Shown here piece by piece: positions 22,614-33,268 of a stretch of DNA of 64,000 nt; position 1 is the first letter of the stretch; every line of letters starts with the position of its first letter. The translations under genes and the position numbers were made by a program. The stretch is taken from the NCBI GenBank assembly GCA_020543525.1, contig JAHYIO010000031.1, positions 558,001 to 622,000 of the forward strand, given 5' to 3'. This DNA comes from Coriolopsis trogii. Taxonomy: Eukaryota; Basidiomycota; Agaricomycetes; Polyporales; Polyporaceae. The notes beneath the pieces were generated by a model. The model searched no databases, was not told where the DNA came from, and saw only the letters and a list, made by a program, of their open reading frames with translations.

Positions 22614-23352
22614 GCGTGCCGTGTCTTTCCCTGCTGTATCTGTTACGACAATCTTGTAGCTTAGCGTGGACCTTGTACAACTAAGTACCCCCTGTATGCG
22701 TATTCCCCGTCTAGTTTATTTCGCTCCATAATACCAGCCCTTTGCTTCCAATGTCGCGCGTGAGCGAACATGACGCACCGACCCTTCAGCTCCCAGCGGC
22801 GGCTCCCCGACCGTCTCCAAGTTTTGATCATCGACAAGACGCACCGGTGCGCATCCTTCGCGCTGCAGCCGCCGCAGCTCACTGGCTTGACAAAAACCGC
22901 GAGCAACGTCGTATCGGGTCCCTCATTTCCTCACCGTGGGCCTCACGACATACGTCATATATGAACATTGGGCCCGCGCGGACGTCCGCTCTAATGTGGC
23001 GCGCGCCGCACCTTCTGCTCCAGTGGGAGGAAGGACTCCTCAGGCACGCTCACGAACACCCTATTCCTGGGTGCGCGAAGTCATGGCAGCCCTGGCGCAT
23101 GCGAGATGCATGCGAGTGGTGGAAGCCGCGCGGACTGGCAGTGAGGGGCGCGGTGGTGTCTGGGGAAGGTGTGACGTAGGCTTGCTTGTCTATGTAGGTG
23201 GGTGGCGCGACAGTGCGCCTGTCGCGAGAATGACAGTACCCAGGCGCGAGTTTGAAATACCCACTAGTTGACATTGGATACTAGGCAACGTCGCGCGCAG
23301 TATTCTGGTCGGAGGTAAGCAATGGAAGTCTCCACAGTCGCCCGGGGTATAA
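22614..23352. other. Intergenic between convergent genes
   Basis: 3' space of the HAM1-like gene (+) and the GH79 gene (-). Overlapping ORFs are present on both strands but without domain or splice logic. Confidence 0.45.
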
Positions 23353-25138
23353 TCAGAAGTCCACCAACACCGCCTGCGACGCGGGCACGTCAAGCCCCTC
23401 GCTCAACACGACCGTCTCCCGCACCACGCTGCCGGAAGGCGCCCCACTCGCCGTCTCGAAGCTCTGCCCCGCCCAGGTCAAGTTCGCAGTGTCGTCCGCA
23501 TGTCGTATCACGAGCCGCCGCGCGGACGCGCTCCCCGTCTTGCTCCCGCCCGCGAACGCAAAGTCGACATGCACGCTCGGGCGCGTGCCGGTGCTCGTCG
23601 TCAGCCATGGGTGGAGGTTGACGAAGACGGCGCGGACGAGCTTCCCGGACTCGAACGCGGCGTAGCCGGACACTTGCGAGTCGCTGATGTTGAGCTCGAC
23701 GATCTGGGACGCGCCGGTGCTGCCGATGAGGGTGTTGACGACGAGCCCGGCGTAGTACCCCGGCTGGATGTGTGGGGGCAGCGGTGTATCTAGCTGGGAG
23801 CCGTCTACGATGGAGCGGTTCAGACTGACGGGTTGAATCTGGTGAAGGGCGGTCAGTGCGATGCGCGTAAGAGAGACAGAGGAGACTGAATACTCGGAAG
23901 ACGTACCCAGTTGTACTTGTAGCCGACGCCCCCGTGGAAGTAGGTTTCCTTTATGCCTAATGTGGCGGCCTGGAGGATGTAGTCTATGCCCCATAGCGCA
24001 ATTCCCGCAGTGTCGCTGACGCCAGGCGCACCGTGACATGCGACGCTGTTAGTCTCGCTGCGATAGACATCATCAGGTCAGCAGCCATACTGGGGGCAAA
24101 GAGGACGGCGTCATGCGTACCCGAGAACATACGGGAGGCCCTGGGCATGGCTTGCTGCGATGTCCTCGTTGAAGATGGTCAGGTTGCTTCGGACGGAAGC
24201 CTTGTCCATGAAGGCCACAAGCGGGGTGTTCCCGCCGTTGCAGAATATGGCAGAGTAGCGATGCTGCGAGATGCTACCGGGCACGAGCGCAGACGAGGAG
24301 CAAAGACACGTCAGCGAATCTCGTGCTTCAACGACGGAAGGGCGATGCATACGTACACGGAGATGGCCTTGCCAGGTGCGCTGTCTAGGATGCCGAGGTC
24401 GAAGAGGTCCCGCGGGGTAAAGGACTGCTCCGCGAATGACGCGCCTTGGATAGAGACGGGTCCATCACGCCCTGAGATCCTAGCCGCCTCTGCCACCGGA
24501 CCCGCGACAGAGATCCAGTCGGAGACATACTTGTCAACAGTCCAGTCACTCGAGCGCAGCTCGTGAAGGGGGTAGAAATCCGCCTCGTTCCCGACCTCGA
24601 TCAGGTCAAGCACGACCCCGGAGCTCTTCACCGCCGACGTCTGGAACGCATTGACGATCGACTTGACCATGTTCACCGCGTTCGTTACGTTGTCAGCGCC
24701 GAGGTTGACACCCCATGTCATATGCGTTCCGCTCGGGAGGAAGCGCGAGAGCTGGTAGAACCCGTCGCCGACCGTTACGTTGCTCGCCTGCGGGTAAGCA
24801 GACCTCGAGTCTGGAGGCGGGAACTCGACCTCGCTGATGGCGACCGTGGGCGAGTAGAAGGATAAGTCCGCTGTGTTTGCACCGACGCGAATCTTGGGTG
24901 GCTGGCCGGTGAGCGCACCCAGATTCTGGAGCGCGTTGTAGAAGAACTCGTTGCGGGACGACGTCCCAGCCCAGTCCGGCCAGGTGTCTTGTTCGATAGA
25001 GAACGAAACGAGCGTTCGAGAGAGGGTTTGTGCGCCCGAGGGAGGGGCGAGGGGCACTAAGACGTCGGTAGCCCCGACAACCTGTGCAAGCAACACGGCA
25101 ACTATCACAGTGGAAAGATGGTGGCACGGATTCACCAT
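23353..25138 (-). CDS. Secreted glycoside hydrolase family 79 (beta-glucuronidase-like)
   Basis: The signal peptide is MVNPCHHLSTVIVAVLLAQVVG. The (beta/alpha)8 part contains SRNEFFYNALQNLGALTGQP, PKIRVGANTAD and DLIEVGNEADFYP, where the Glu in GNE is the expected acid/base. It also has NLTIFNEDIAASHAQGLPYV and ETNSVACHGAPGVSDTAG, where the Glu before TNS is the expected nucleophile. The C-terminal beta domain runs from about LNRSIVDGS to VLVDF at 23353. Four or more exons are joined by GTACG-type donors. Family members remove (4-O-methyl)glucuronic acid from plant or arabinogalactan glycans, consistent with a wood decayer. The start ATG 25138 is chosen because the signal peptide begins there; a TATATA motif lies about 50 bp upstream. 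Confidence 0.85.
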
Positions 25139-26460
25139 CGGGAAAAAGGGGGAGATGTTTGCCGGCCTGAACCACCACAGTGATGGAGTATATATCCGAG
25201 GAGAGGTTAGACAGTACGCATTCGCTCTGACTGGACGACACTTACGTTGAACACAGCCATCTGTTAGAATTGAGTAGCAGTGACTACGCAGTGCTCGAGT
25301 GGCCGCCCGGCATCCCAAATCAAGTCGGGTAGAGTAAACCGGATTGTGAGGCTGTCGTGCGAGAAAAGTTTGCTCCAATGTCAGGATTAGTTCCAGCCCG
25401 GGCGGAGGAAAGTGAGCCAAGGGGAGACAGAGAGAATGTTCGAGGTAGAGGAGTGGATCGCTTCTGTGGATCATCGCGTACGTCTCTATCCTGTCTTGAT
25501 CTTCATAGCAATGTTGATGATGTAAAGGTCGGTCCTCGGCACCGTATGAGAATATTTACCTTATGGAGATGCCCGTCAACCAACGTAAACGAGAGAGTAT
25601 CCTCGGGCCATCCAGTCATGGATGTTGCAGAAGCTGATACCTGGTCCACGCAACCTCGCGGAGTGTCAGCATACAATCGCCGACACGGTAGACGAGAGCA
25701 TCGGTGAGATGTGCAAAGTACAAACATACCTGGTCATATTCAATGACGCCGACCGGGAGCAATGCTGCGAGGGACTGATGGTGAGGGTCGAGCCGTTCAT
25801 GTCGGAGGCGCCGTGCGCTTGACTCCGGACGTAGAACGTCAGTAGGTCGGGGGGCGGCGCCGTGAAACAACAATACACAGAGTCAGGACTGTTGACCTCC
25901 CGGGTGTCTGCACTGGTAGTGCTACTAGCAGTAGTCAACGTCCGTCGAAGGCACAGACAGACGGAACTTTACGACCCACTCTCTCTGTCCGCGTTGGCCA
26001 CCCCGCTGCGCATACATATTCAAGTACGTACTCACAGATGGAGCGAACCCCTTACAGGTCCTCAAGCTCAAGACCTACATTGGGGACCGGAAAGCAGGCG
26101 CATTCGTCTCTCTCACCACCAACGCATCCACCGGCCCTCCAGCACGATTAGTTTTGCGAACGAGTTGACCGATGTCGTGACTCCTCGGATTGGGTGCGGC
26201 TCATGACTCTCGCGAACGTAGCGAGACGTAAGCAACTCCTGGAGTCGTCCTCGACGTATGCGGGGACTTGAACGGAGTTAGAACCTCCGAGTCAGCACAT
26301 TCAACAGCTTCACAATCCGACCTTCGCAGCCTGGCTGTGTGCGGACACGAGATTAGCATTGGGCACTAGGAGAGCGGCACGACCCGACCGGGAGTGGTGG
26401 TTGGCGTGATGTGAAGCAAAGGCTACTCACTCTTCATACTCATAGGCTGTGATAGATGAT
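25139..26460. other. Unassigned region with coding-like fragments
   Basis: Minus-strand fragments such as TGWPEDTLSFTLVDGHLHK (about 25575-25630, followed by a GTAAAT donor) and LPVGVIEYDQVCLYFAHLTD (about 25690-25760) read like exons, but no start, no family and no consistent joining were found. They may be an unrecognised or decayed gene. Confidence 0.3.
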
Positions 26461-27180
26461 CTAGACGTTCGCTCTGACCTTTCTGAGGAAGGCGTGTATG
26501 TTCTCCACATCCTCAGCCGACTGGGTGCATTGGATCGATGCCGTTTCGTTGCCTCGTTCGAAGTCGCGTGCGAAGTTGTCAAGGAAGAAGACAGGTTCTT
26601 CGACCACGAGCTTATTGATGGGTATCACACTAGTACTAGGCAAGGTAGGATGGACATTCCGAAATCGGAGTGGTACCCTATTCTTATGTGTCGGTGATGA
26701 AGCTGAAGATCTAGAGGGAGAGCAGCGCCCGAAATACAGAGAACGCAAGCGCGCTGTTGTCCCACTATTTGCTGATATTCACTCACCAGAGGAGTAGTGA
26801 CACATATTCCGAGCTTGAGCCATCCGGCGCGGGGGTAACGGAGCGGATAGGGAAGGAAGAGAGGGAGAGACGAAGGGCGTTCGGAGAGTATACTCACAAT
26901 TTTCTCTCCTTTGCGAGCGTCCTGTTTTGAACTTCAGATCTTGAGGTGCTTGAGGCATCCTGCCGCAACATAACTTCGCAGAAGCTCCTCGATGTCCTCG
27001 CATGCATGCCCACGTACAAATCCTATGACTGTGAAGAGGTGAACGTGGAGGAGTTCTCGCCATGACCTACAGACGCGCGAACATGATCTCAGCGAGTCCT
27101 TGTTGTCCTCGAGCGCGTGGAAGACATGATGATGGTGTTCAAGGGAAGCTGAGTTTTCGCCGATGTCGGAGCAGCCGATA
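26461..27180 (-). pseudogene. F-box gene remnant
   Basis: Reading right to left: HHVFHALEDNKDSLRSCSRV, then CRSWRELLHVHLFTVIG and LKHLKI followed by a stop, then after a gap IPINKLV and CTQSAEDVENIHAFLRKVRA. The last matches the segment IPIRKLVF...CTQSAERMECMRAFLREAA of the intact F-box gene at 12988. No start codon precedes the F-box in frame and there is an internal stop, so I call it decayed. It lies downstream of DUF6533 copy B, mirroring copy A. Confidence 0.6.
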
Positions 27181-27261
27181 GCGCATGGATTCGATGCTCT
27201 AGCGAGTTCAGGTCAAACAACAGAGGATGGATGCAATCAGGAGGTCCTGGTTAGTTTATGC

Positions 27262-27698
27262 TACAGCTGTTGCCGAAATTCGTGACCGCGCGACTCCGCA
27301 CGACGCGCGCGCACTTTTGGCGCGCGAAAATCGAGAGAACAAGAAAAATTGCTCACGGCTTGGCGTTCGCTCGCAGCCCCGAACAAACAATACAGGATGT
27401 GTGCTATATCTCTTAGGAATACGTACAAGCTTTCCGCGAGGCGATAGACCGCCTGGTTGTAGAGATGCGTATGCCAGGTCATGTGGATGGACAAGCCTGC
27501 CTGCCTCGTCGTTTGCGACGATGATTTAACATAAAATGCTACAGAAGTTTCATCAATGTTGGTTGATACACTTTTATAGCTGTTCCAACTGTTTCTAGAT
27601 TTTTCCTGGCCGTTCTCCATGAGATGAGAGTGAATCTATGTCAGGTCGTGTCTGGAGCAGCGTAGGCGCCCAAGCAGTCACACTCAGGTGGCCCTTCC
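27262..27698. repeat. Left arm of a long inverted repeat
   Basis: Matches the reverse complement of 27958-28381 with no difference I can find except a 13-nt insertion, CAGTCACACTCAG, at 27675-27687. The arm is 437 nt here and 424 nt on the right. Sequence outside both arms is unrelated. Confidence 0.85.
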
Positions 27699-27957
27699 TA
27701 GTCAACAAACCCAACACACTCCTCCAAATTGACCAGAATACACATAATATGGATTCTACGAGTTGATATATATAGAAATATCGGTGATATCTGTGACCGC
27801 ACACTGTTACCTACCTCCTCCTAGTGCACTGAAACTTCAGAGGATTGAGTGCAGGCGGATGTCACCCGTGGCCTCATAATTTGTTTGCTGCGCCTTGTAT
27901 TGACTTTACTGCACTCATGAGCACAAAATCAGAGCAAATCGACCAAGTGTTCGTGTC
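27699..27957. other. Spacer of the inverted repeat
   Basis: 259 nt of AT-rich non-repeated sequence separate the two arms. Transcription from the TATA box in either arm would run outward, away from this spacer. Confidence 0.6.
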
Positions 27958-28381
27958 GGAAGGGCCACCTTGGGCGCCTACGCTGCTCCAGACACGACCT
28001 GACATAGATTCACTCTCATCTCATGGAGAACGGCCAGGAAAAATCTAGAAACAGTTGGAACAGCTATAAAAGTGTATCAACCAACATTGATGAAACTTCT
28101 GTAGCATTTTATGTTAAATCATCGTCGCAAACGACGAGGCAGGCAGGCTTGTCCATCCACATGACCTGGCATACGCATCTCTACAACCAGGCGGTCTATC
28201 GCCTCGCGGAAAGCTTGTACGTATTCCTAAGAGATATAGCACACATCCTGTATTGTTTGTTCGGGGCTGCGAGCGAACGCCAAGCCGTGAGCAATTTTTC
28301 TTGTTCTCTCGATTTTCGCGCGCCAAAAGTGCGCGCGCGTCGTGCGGAGTCGCGCGGTCACGAATTTCGGCAACAGCTGTA
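27958..28381. repeat. Right arm of a long inverted repeat
   Basis: 424 nt, reverse complement of the left arm. It contains TATAAAAG at 28065-28072, an ATG at 28161, a GTACGT donor at 28217 and a CAACAG acceptor ending at 28376. Each arm therefore carries what looks like a promoter, a first exon and most of a first intron, and the two copies face outward. Confidence 0.85.
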
Positions 28382-28587
28382 TGTGCACGGAGGCTACCCC
28401 ACGTTCCCACGCTTCTCGCGTCCGCACCACCCGGTACACCACTGCGCCGGTCGCACTCAATCTGATTCACTCGCTGCAAGATATCGATTCATTACTATTA
28501 TTCCAAGAAGTCAAGTCCACCACACGTAGAGCACGAAGGTCGAGCGAGCAGGGAAAAGGATGCGAGCAAGAAGCGACCGTTGTGTAG
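28161..28587 (+). CDS. Possible small gene driven from the right arm
   Basis: TATAAAAG lies 89 bp upstream. Exon 1 codes MTWHTHLYNQAVYRLAES; a 160-nt intron (28217-28376) then leads in frame into an exon ending at 28587 (VALNLIHSLQDIDSLLLFQEVK...). About 88 aa, no known domain. The model depends on one splice pair and may be fortuitous. Confidence 0.25.
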
Positions 28588-28611
28588 GAGTCCATGTTGT
28601 ACATGCCACAG

Positions 28612-30315
28612 TCATGGCGCAGGGGTCGGACGGTCCGTGGATTCGTTATTGATCTCCTGAACTGAAGACGTATTTTCCCTCAGTTCCTCTCCAGGAACCT
28701 CGCCATCGTCCCAGACATCTCCAGGCTCGAGCTCCGAGCTCAAGCAACCGAACGTGATCGAGGAAATCTCCCCCAAGCTGCCCTCGCTCGTGCTCCTTGT
28801 ATTCACCTCTTGCAGCTGTAGCAGAAATCGACTGACGAGGATTGCCGTGATCCTGAAGGACCGGGATTCGTGAGTGTAGGTACTGAACGAAGTGTGGTAC
28901 AAGCCGCTGAACGTACGGCTCAGTAAAGGCCACTAAGTAGCTTGCGCCTCCATTTATGAAGGAGTCTGTTACAATCTAGTGGTGGCTTTGGTAAGTCTGT
29001 GATCGTCAAGGTGTACAATAATTGCGCTCACCGAGCAGAGCGTAAAGGCAAGCTGCAGAGCGTTGAGAGTGCACAATATGCTGTTTCACTCGAGACTGAG
29101 TAACTTTCAGGGCATTCCATAGTGTTGAACACGCACGCGAAGTATACAGTCCCTGTGTATTACACCTCAGTCACCATTGTGAGTAGGTTAAATGGATCGA
29201 TGACTGACCGTTCACAAGGAAGAGCCTTGAGAATGGGCTGTGTCTTCTGTTTTGAGTGTCTAATAGCCGAACGGTGCTGTATGTGGTGTGCCAGGTGACG
29301 GCGACCACCAAAGCGTCTGCAATGATCAGCGAAGACCGGGATACAATAGTTACTGTGGACTCTGTCAACAATGGTGAAGAGCTTTCTTTCGTACAGCATC
29401 TACATACGGCTGATTGCTTTGTCAAAGCGAGTGTGCTGAGAGTTGATAGCGAAGGGACGTACGCTAAGTGGATTGTTGGTGGCACGGTCCGTACAGCCGT
29501 GCAGCCAAGCCTGGGTTCGTATGCCCATTTGTCAAACATGAAGTGGACCTGGCGGTGAGGCGATTAGTTCCAAAGCACAGGCACAACGAATGAGTGAATA
29601 GCGTGCATACCCCATTGAGAATGAATGGCATGCTGGATAAGAACAGCGTGAAGGCAGCGAGATACCATCGTCGTCCACTCAAAACGTACGCACGCACAGC
29701 AGCAAATACTGACCGTGAGGTGAGATTCACATTCCACTGATGCGTCTCTGAGTACTCACTGGCCCAGGGCATATACTGAAGGGACTCCAACGTCGCATAT
29801 GCATAGAACTGGGCAGTGCAACTATACGGTTCCGTCAGTGCCTTGTAGTTTGTATGGTGCATGACAAGCATCGCAAACTTACCTCTGTTCCACACATCAA
29901 TGCAGGTAACATAATGCGAGACAGAATAGCAACATACCTGGTCAGTATACCCTGAGCTTCCGCAGAAGTCCGTAACAAGCACAACTATCGGTAGATACCG
30001 ATTCCAGATGAACAAGACTTTGGCCACCGTGAGTCTGTCCTTCCAGTACAGCTCCACTTCGCGGGATAGGGTAAGGGGCCACTCGAACGCGAGCAAAGCT
30101 GTATAATAGAGTAGCATTGCCCGTGAGCGTTGGTCACGAAGACTCTACAAGAGCTCACCAAGGGCCGCCAAGCTACAGTAGGTGTATGTTCGCCTAGCAA
30201 TAGAGCAGGTGGATCAGCCAATGTGACTGCAGTCGTGTCATTGCCAAGAGAACACTTACGCATCCTGCCAAGAAACAATGATCCGTGAGACCTCCTCTGC
30301 CGGGATAGACGACAT
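28612..30315 (-). CDS. DUF6533-type seven-helix membrane protein, copy B
   Basis: Inverted paralogue of copy A. Exon 1 (30315-30260) MSSIPAEEVSRIIVSWQD is spliced in phase 2 to RTYTYCSLAAL, then to ALLAFEWPLTLSREVELYWK...AKVLFIWNRYLPIV. Later exons give LQYMPWASE, FAAVRAYVLSGRRWYLAAFT, SSMPFILNG, TVSRSSLIIADALVVAVTWH, RITAILVSRFLLQLQEVN and GEVPGEELREN, ending near 28612. As in copy A, not every internal junction is settled. The leader shares GTGACACTCCC and AGGTCTCGC blocks with copy A. The family is predicted membrane-bound and of unknown role. Confidence 0.65.
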
Positions 30316-30400
30316 TGTTGCGAGCGAAGTGGGAAGCGAGACCTAGTACTTGTGCTTGGAGAAAGGGAGTGTCACAATTGCACAGCGGATTCAGAGGTGT
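30260..30400 (-). repeat. Promoter/first-exon repeat, unit 1
   Basis: Promoter and first exon of DUF6533 copy B. It is diverged from, but clearly alignable with, unit 2 at 30470-30620: ACTCCCTTT/ACTCCCTTA, AAGTACTAGG/AAGTACCAGG, then ATGTCGTCTATCCCG/ATGTCGTATATCCCG. Confidence 0.6.
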
Positions 30401-30469
30401 ATTTAACCATGTCCTCACAAGCGATCGGTCAGTCCATTGACATTGTGGTCTTTTGATATACCAAAACAC

Positions 30470-30620
30470 ATACCTGCTGCACGATAGTACCATCGATCGG
30501 TGATACCTCCGTTGGCGGGATATACGACATGTTTCCGGTTGGGAGGTAAAGCGGCCCCTGGTACTTGCTCTCGAAATAAGGGAGTGCCATATCCGTACAA
30601 GGGGTTCCGAGGTGTAATCA
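30470..30620 (-). pseudogene. Duplicated DUF6533 promoter and first exon (unit 2)
   Basis: The minus-strand ATG at 30530 begins MSYIPPTEVSPIDGTIVQQ and ends at a GTATGT donor, matching exon 1 of the DUF6533 genes. No second exon follows before unit 1 starts. This is a solitary first exon left by a partial tandem duplication, or an alternative upstream first exon for copy B. Confidence 0.55.
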
Positions 30621-30660
30621 ACTACGAGAATGCAAGGGATCTATCAATCGACTCAGATCA

Positions 30661-33268
30661 TTATGATATTTCGATATATCAAATAAACCTCTAACCTTGA
30701 ACCCAGTTCGGGACGTCTTCATCCTTTGCGAGTCAAGACCTTGCGCATCCGTTGATCGGGGCACAGTGAGGGTGACTTGAGGTACCTAGCTGCAGGTGAA
30801 GTGTTCACTTACCTTATACAGTACCACATTGTGTTTGTGGTCCCAAGACTCCGTCTGCAAGGCCAAAGCCGATGGCCGGGTGTGCGTCTCAGACAAGTTT
30901 CCGTCTGACAAATCAGGCTGCCCACACCTGATTCTTTCCTATTATTTCGCAATGAGCAGGTTCATGGACTCGCCAACTTCTTATACGATGTGATGCGATC
31001 TTGAACGGTGCACGAGGTGAGATTGAACAACTCATGAGAGCCATCCTGCAACAGCAGAGTGTCAACTTGTCAACGGCGGCAGATGAGGGAACAGTGGCCA
31101 GCGCAGCCTTACAACAACTCGAAGACCCTAGAAAGATAGAGTGCCAAACGATGTCAGTTTCGTAATGATAGTCAACAGGAAGACGACCCCTCGCGATGGA
31201 TGAACAACTTCACGTTCAAGTGGTACCAGAGCTTAGTACTGCCACCGAGAGACTTCCGAGATCGAGACACCACCTGCTCAAGCTTTGATGTGAACTCACC
31301 AGCTCAGTAATGGAGCCGAGCAGCGGACCCAGGACATTAACGTCCAGAGCATCCAAAGGTTGCCGTTGCGCCAGTCTGACTGTCGACCGAGCAGCATGTG
31401 TCAGGTCCCTCAAGGGCGAGATTTGTAGTTTCTGCCAAAAGTGACCCAAGCCACCGGTTGTGAGGAGAGAATATCCTGGTCGAAGCCAGCCTTGGTATTG
31501 GTAGTCGATATCGTAGTTCAGCGAAGAGACGAAGTTGAGACAAAGTGCCTACACGACCGACCGGCATCTTCCGGGCCGCCCAGCACTCAATCGTCGTAAC
31601 ACCGACGGCGACAAGCTTAGACTGATATGAGCGTCCACCCTCCACACCTCGCGCACACTCTACCATACACACTCCAGCCTCTGGGATAGCCGAAGAGGAG
31701 ACAAGACCCAATGGACCTCGGTGAGAGTCGCGTTGTATTCGGATGGCAATGTCAACGCCACACCCATTAAACTTACGCCGCATCTGTGCCGCCACCATCC
31801 TAGCTTCCGCTCGCCGCGCATGTGTACTAGCGCAAAGTCACTGCTAATATAGGACATAAGGGTACTGGATGTGCTAAACTCCGAGGGGTACGGAGAGGCT
31901 AGAAGCGATACGTGGATGAAGCTTGGATGTTCGGCCTCCGCATGCTCTCTCCTCAAGGCCTCCCCTGCACACTGGCAGCCCTGTACATATGACGAGACGT
32001 CTAGTTCACCGTCCATGTTACTTGTTGATAGCGTAATACATGAATAGTTACCGACCATACGAAACTTCCAATCGGTCGCAAGTCCTCGACGTAGCGGCCT
32101 GGACTTGGTACAGCTATGGACGCGGAGAATCTCTTGGGCTCGGAGGCATACATATGAAGGTTCGTTACGCTGCCAACCTCAAATATAGCGGAGCCGAGAA
32201 ACCAATGGTTTTTTTGACCAAACGGCTTCAGTCACTTCTGCTCTCATCACGGATGAGCGGACAGCACGTCCCGTCCTTGATGAAGTCTCGACGTCCTCAA
32301 AACCTCAGCCGATGCGAAGGCGCAGATAGGCTTCAGGTCCCGGAAGATACGTAGTATATCCATTTCACTCGGACCAGCCTTGAGATTGATGCAGAAAGTG
32401 GGTCGTAGAAACTGAGCCTGACCCAAAACAGCAGACGACCGGAGGTCTCTGCACAATGGTAGCCTGTTCCGTCGTGTATCGGAGCTTCTCTACGCCGTGG
32501 GCTGCCTTGGTACTGCATGCCGAGCTCTCCTGCATCTCGCTTTCCTCTCCCGCTCCTCCAGCTGCCACGCTGCCTCTGTCAAGTCGGAGATCGAGTGAAA
32601 ACAATGTCGCGCCGCCAGTTTATATAACACTGAACCCGAGAGTGTGTGTTCACAGTGGCTCGACCTGACTCCCGTCACCATCGTATATCCGGACGGAGTG
32701 GATGAGCGCAACGTGACTAGAGGTGGACGTTGTTGAGCTGCCTCAATGGTGGAATGTGTACGGAGGACGTTCCTGGCGCCGTGATGCTTTCTCATAGTAT
32801 TGGTGTCGGGAACGCCGGTTATTGTGTTCAAATCCACCTCTTCCTCCTCGTTGAAAAATTGAACATACGATGTTCGTTGACGCCGCATAGAACGTCAGGG
32901 ATTGGCGGCGTCACATGCCATGCAGGTTCCCCTGACAGCCGCTGCATTTTGCCAATCACCTAGGCAGCAGGAGCCTCGCCGGGTTGCTGGCCATCCTCAA
33001 CGAAGGGTTGCCAATGACCTATTGCATTGGAACGCGGCACGGAGCCGAAAGGCGGTCTTTCGGCGTTGTCGTTGATTGATTCATGCTAGCTAGGAAAGGC
33101 GCGAGGAGGTAGGGGTGAGACAACACAGCCGGGACATGGGTGGCTTGCGAAGAACCATGACACTGTCATCAGGTTCATTGGCGGGTTTGATGGCAGTTCA
33201 CGGGTTCGATGAAAGCTCGTGGGTTTGATGACAGTTTTCGAAGGTCTCTCAGGGGGTCTCCGCGCATG
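30661..33268. other. No supported gene
   Basis: Several ORFs of 60-150 codons occur on both strands (for example minus 32058-31660 and 32888-32490). None contains a domain I recognise and no splice chain joins them. A tendency toward stops in all frames suggests decayed or non-coding sequence. Confidence 0.4.

Noticed and set aside
27227..28529. The identical 119-aa ORFs in the two arms as a conserved duplicated protein
   Set aside because: Identity is at the DNA level in several frames. It reflects the inverted repeat, not protein-level conservation.
30194..30621. Two tandem small proteins sharing a VVYP(G/A)xGG(L/I)TD motif on the minus strand
   Set aside because: The similarity is in the wrong frame. 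The repeated DNA is the promoter plus first exon of DUF6533 genes, whose correct frame begins MSSIPAEEVS and MSYIPPTEVS.
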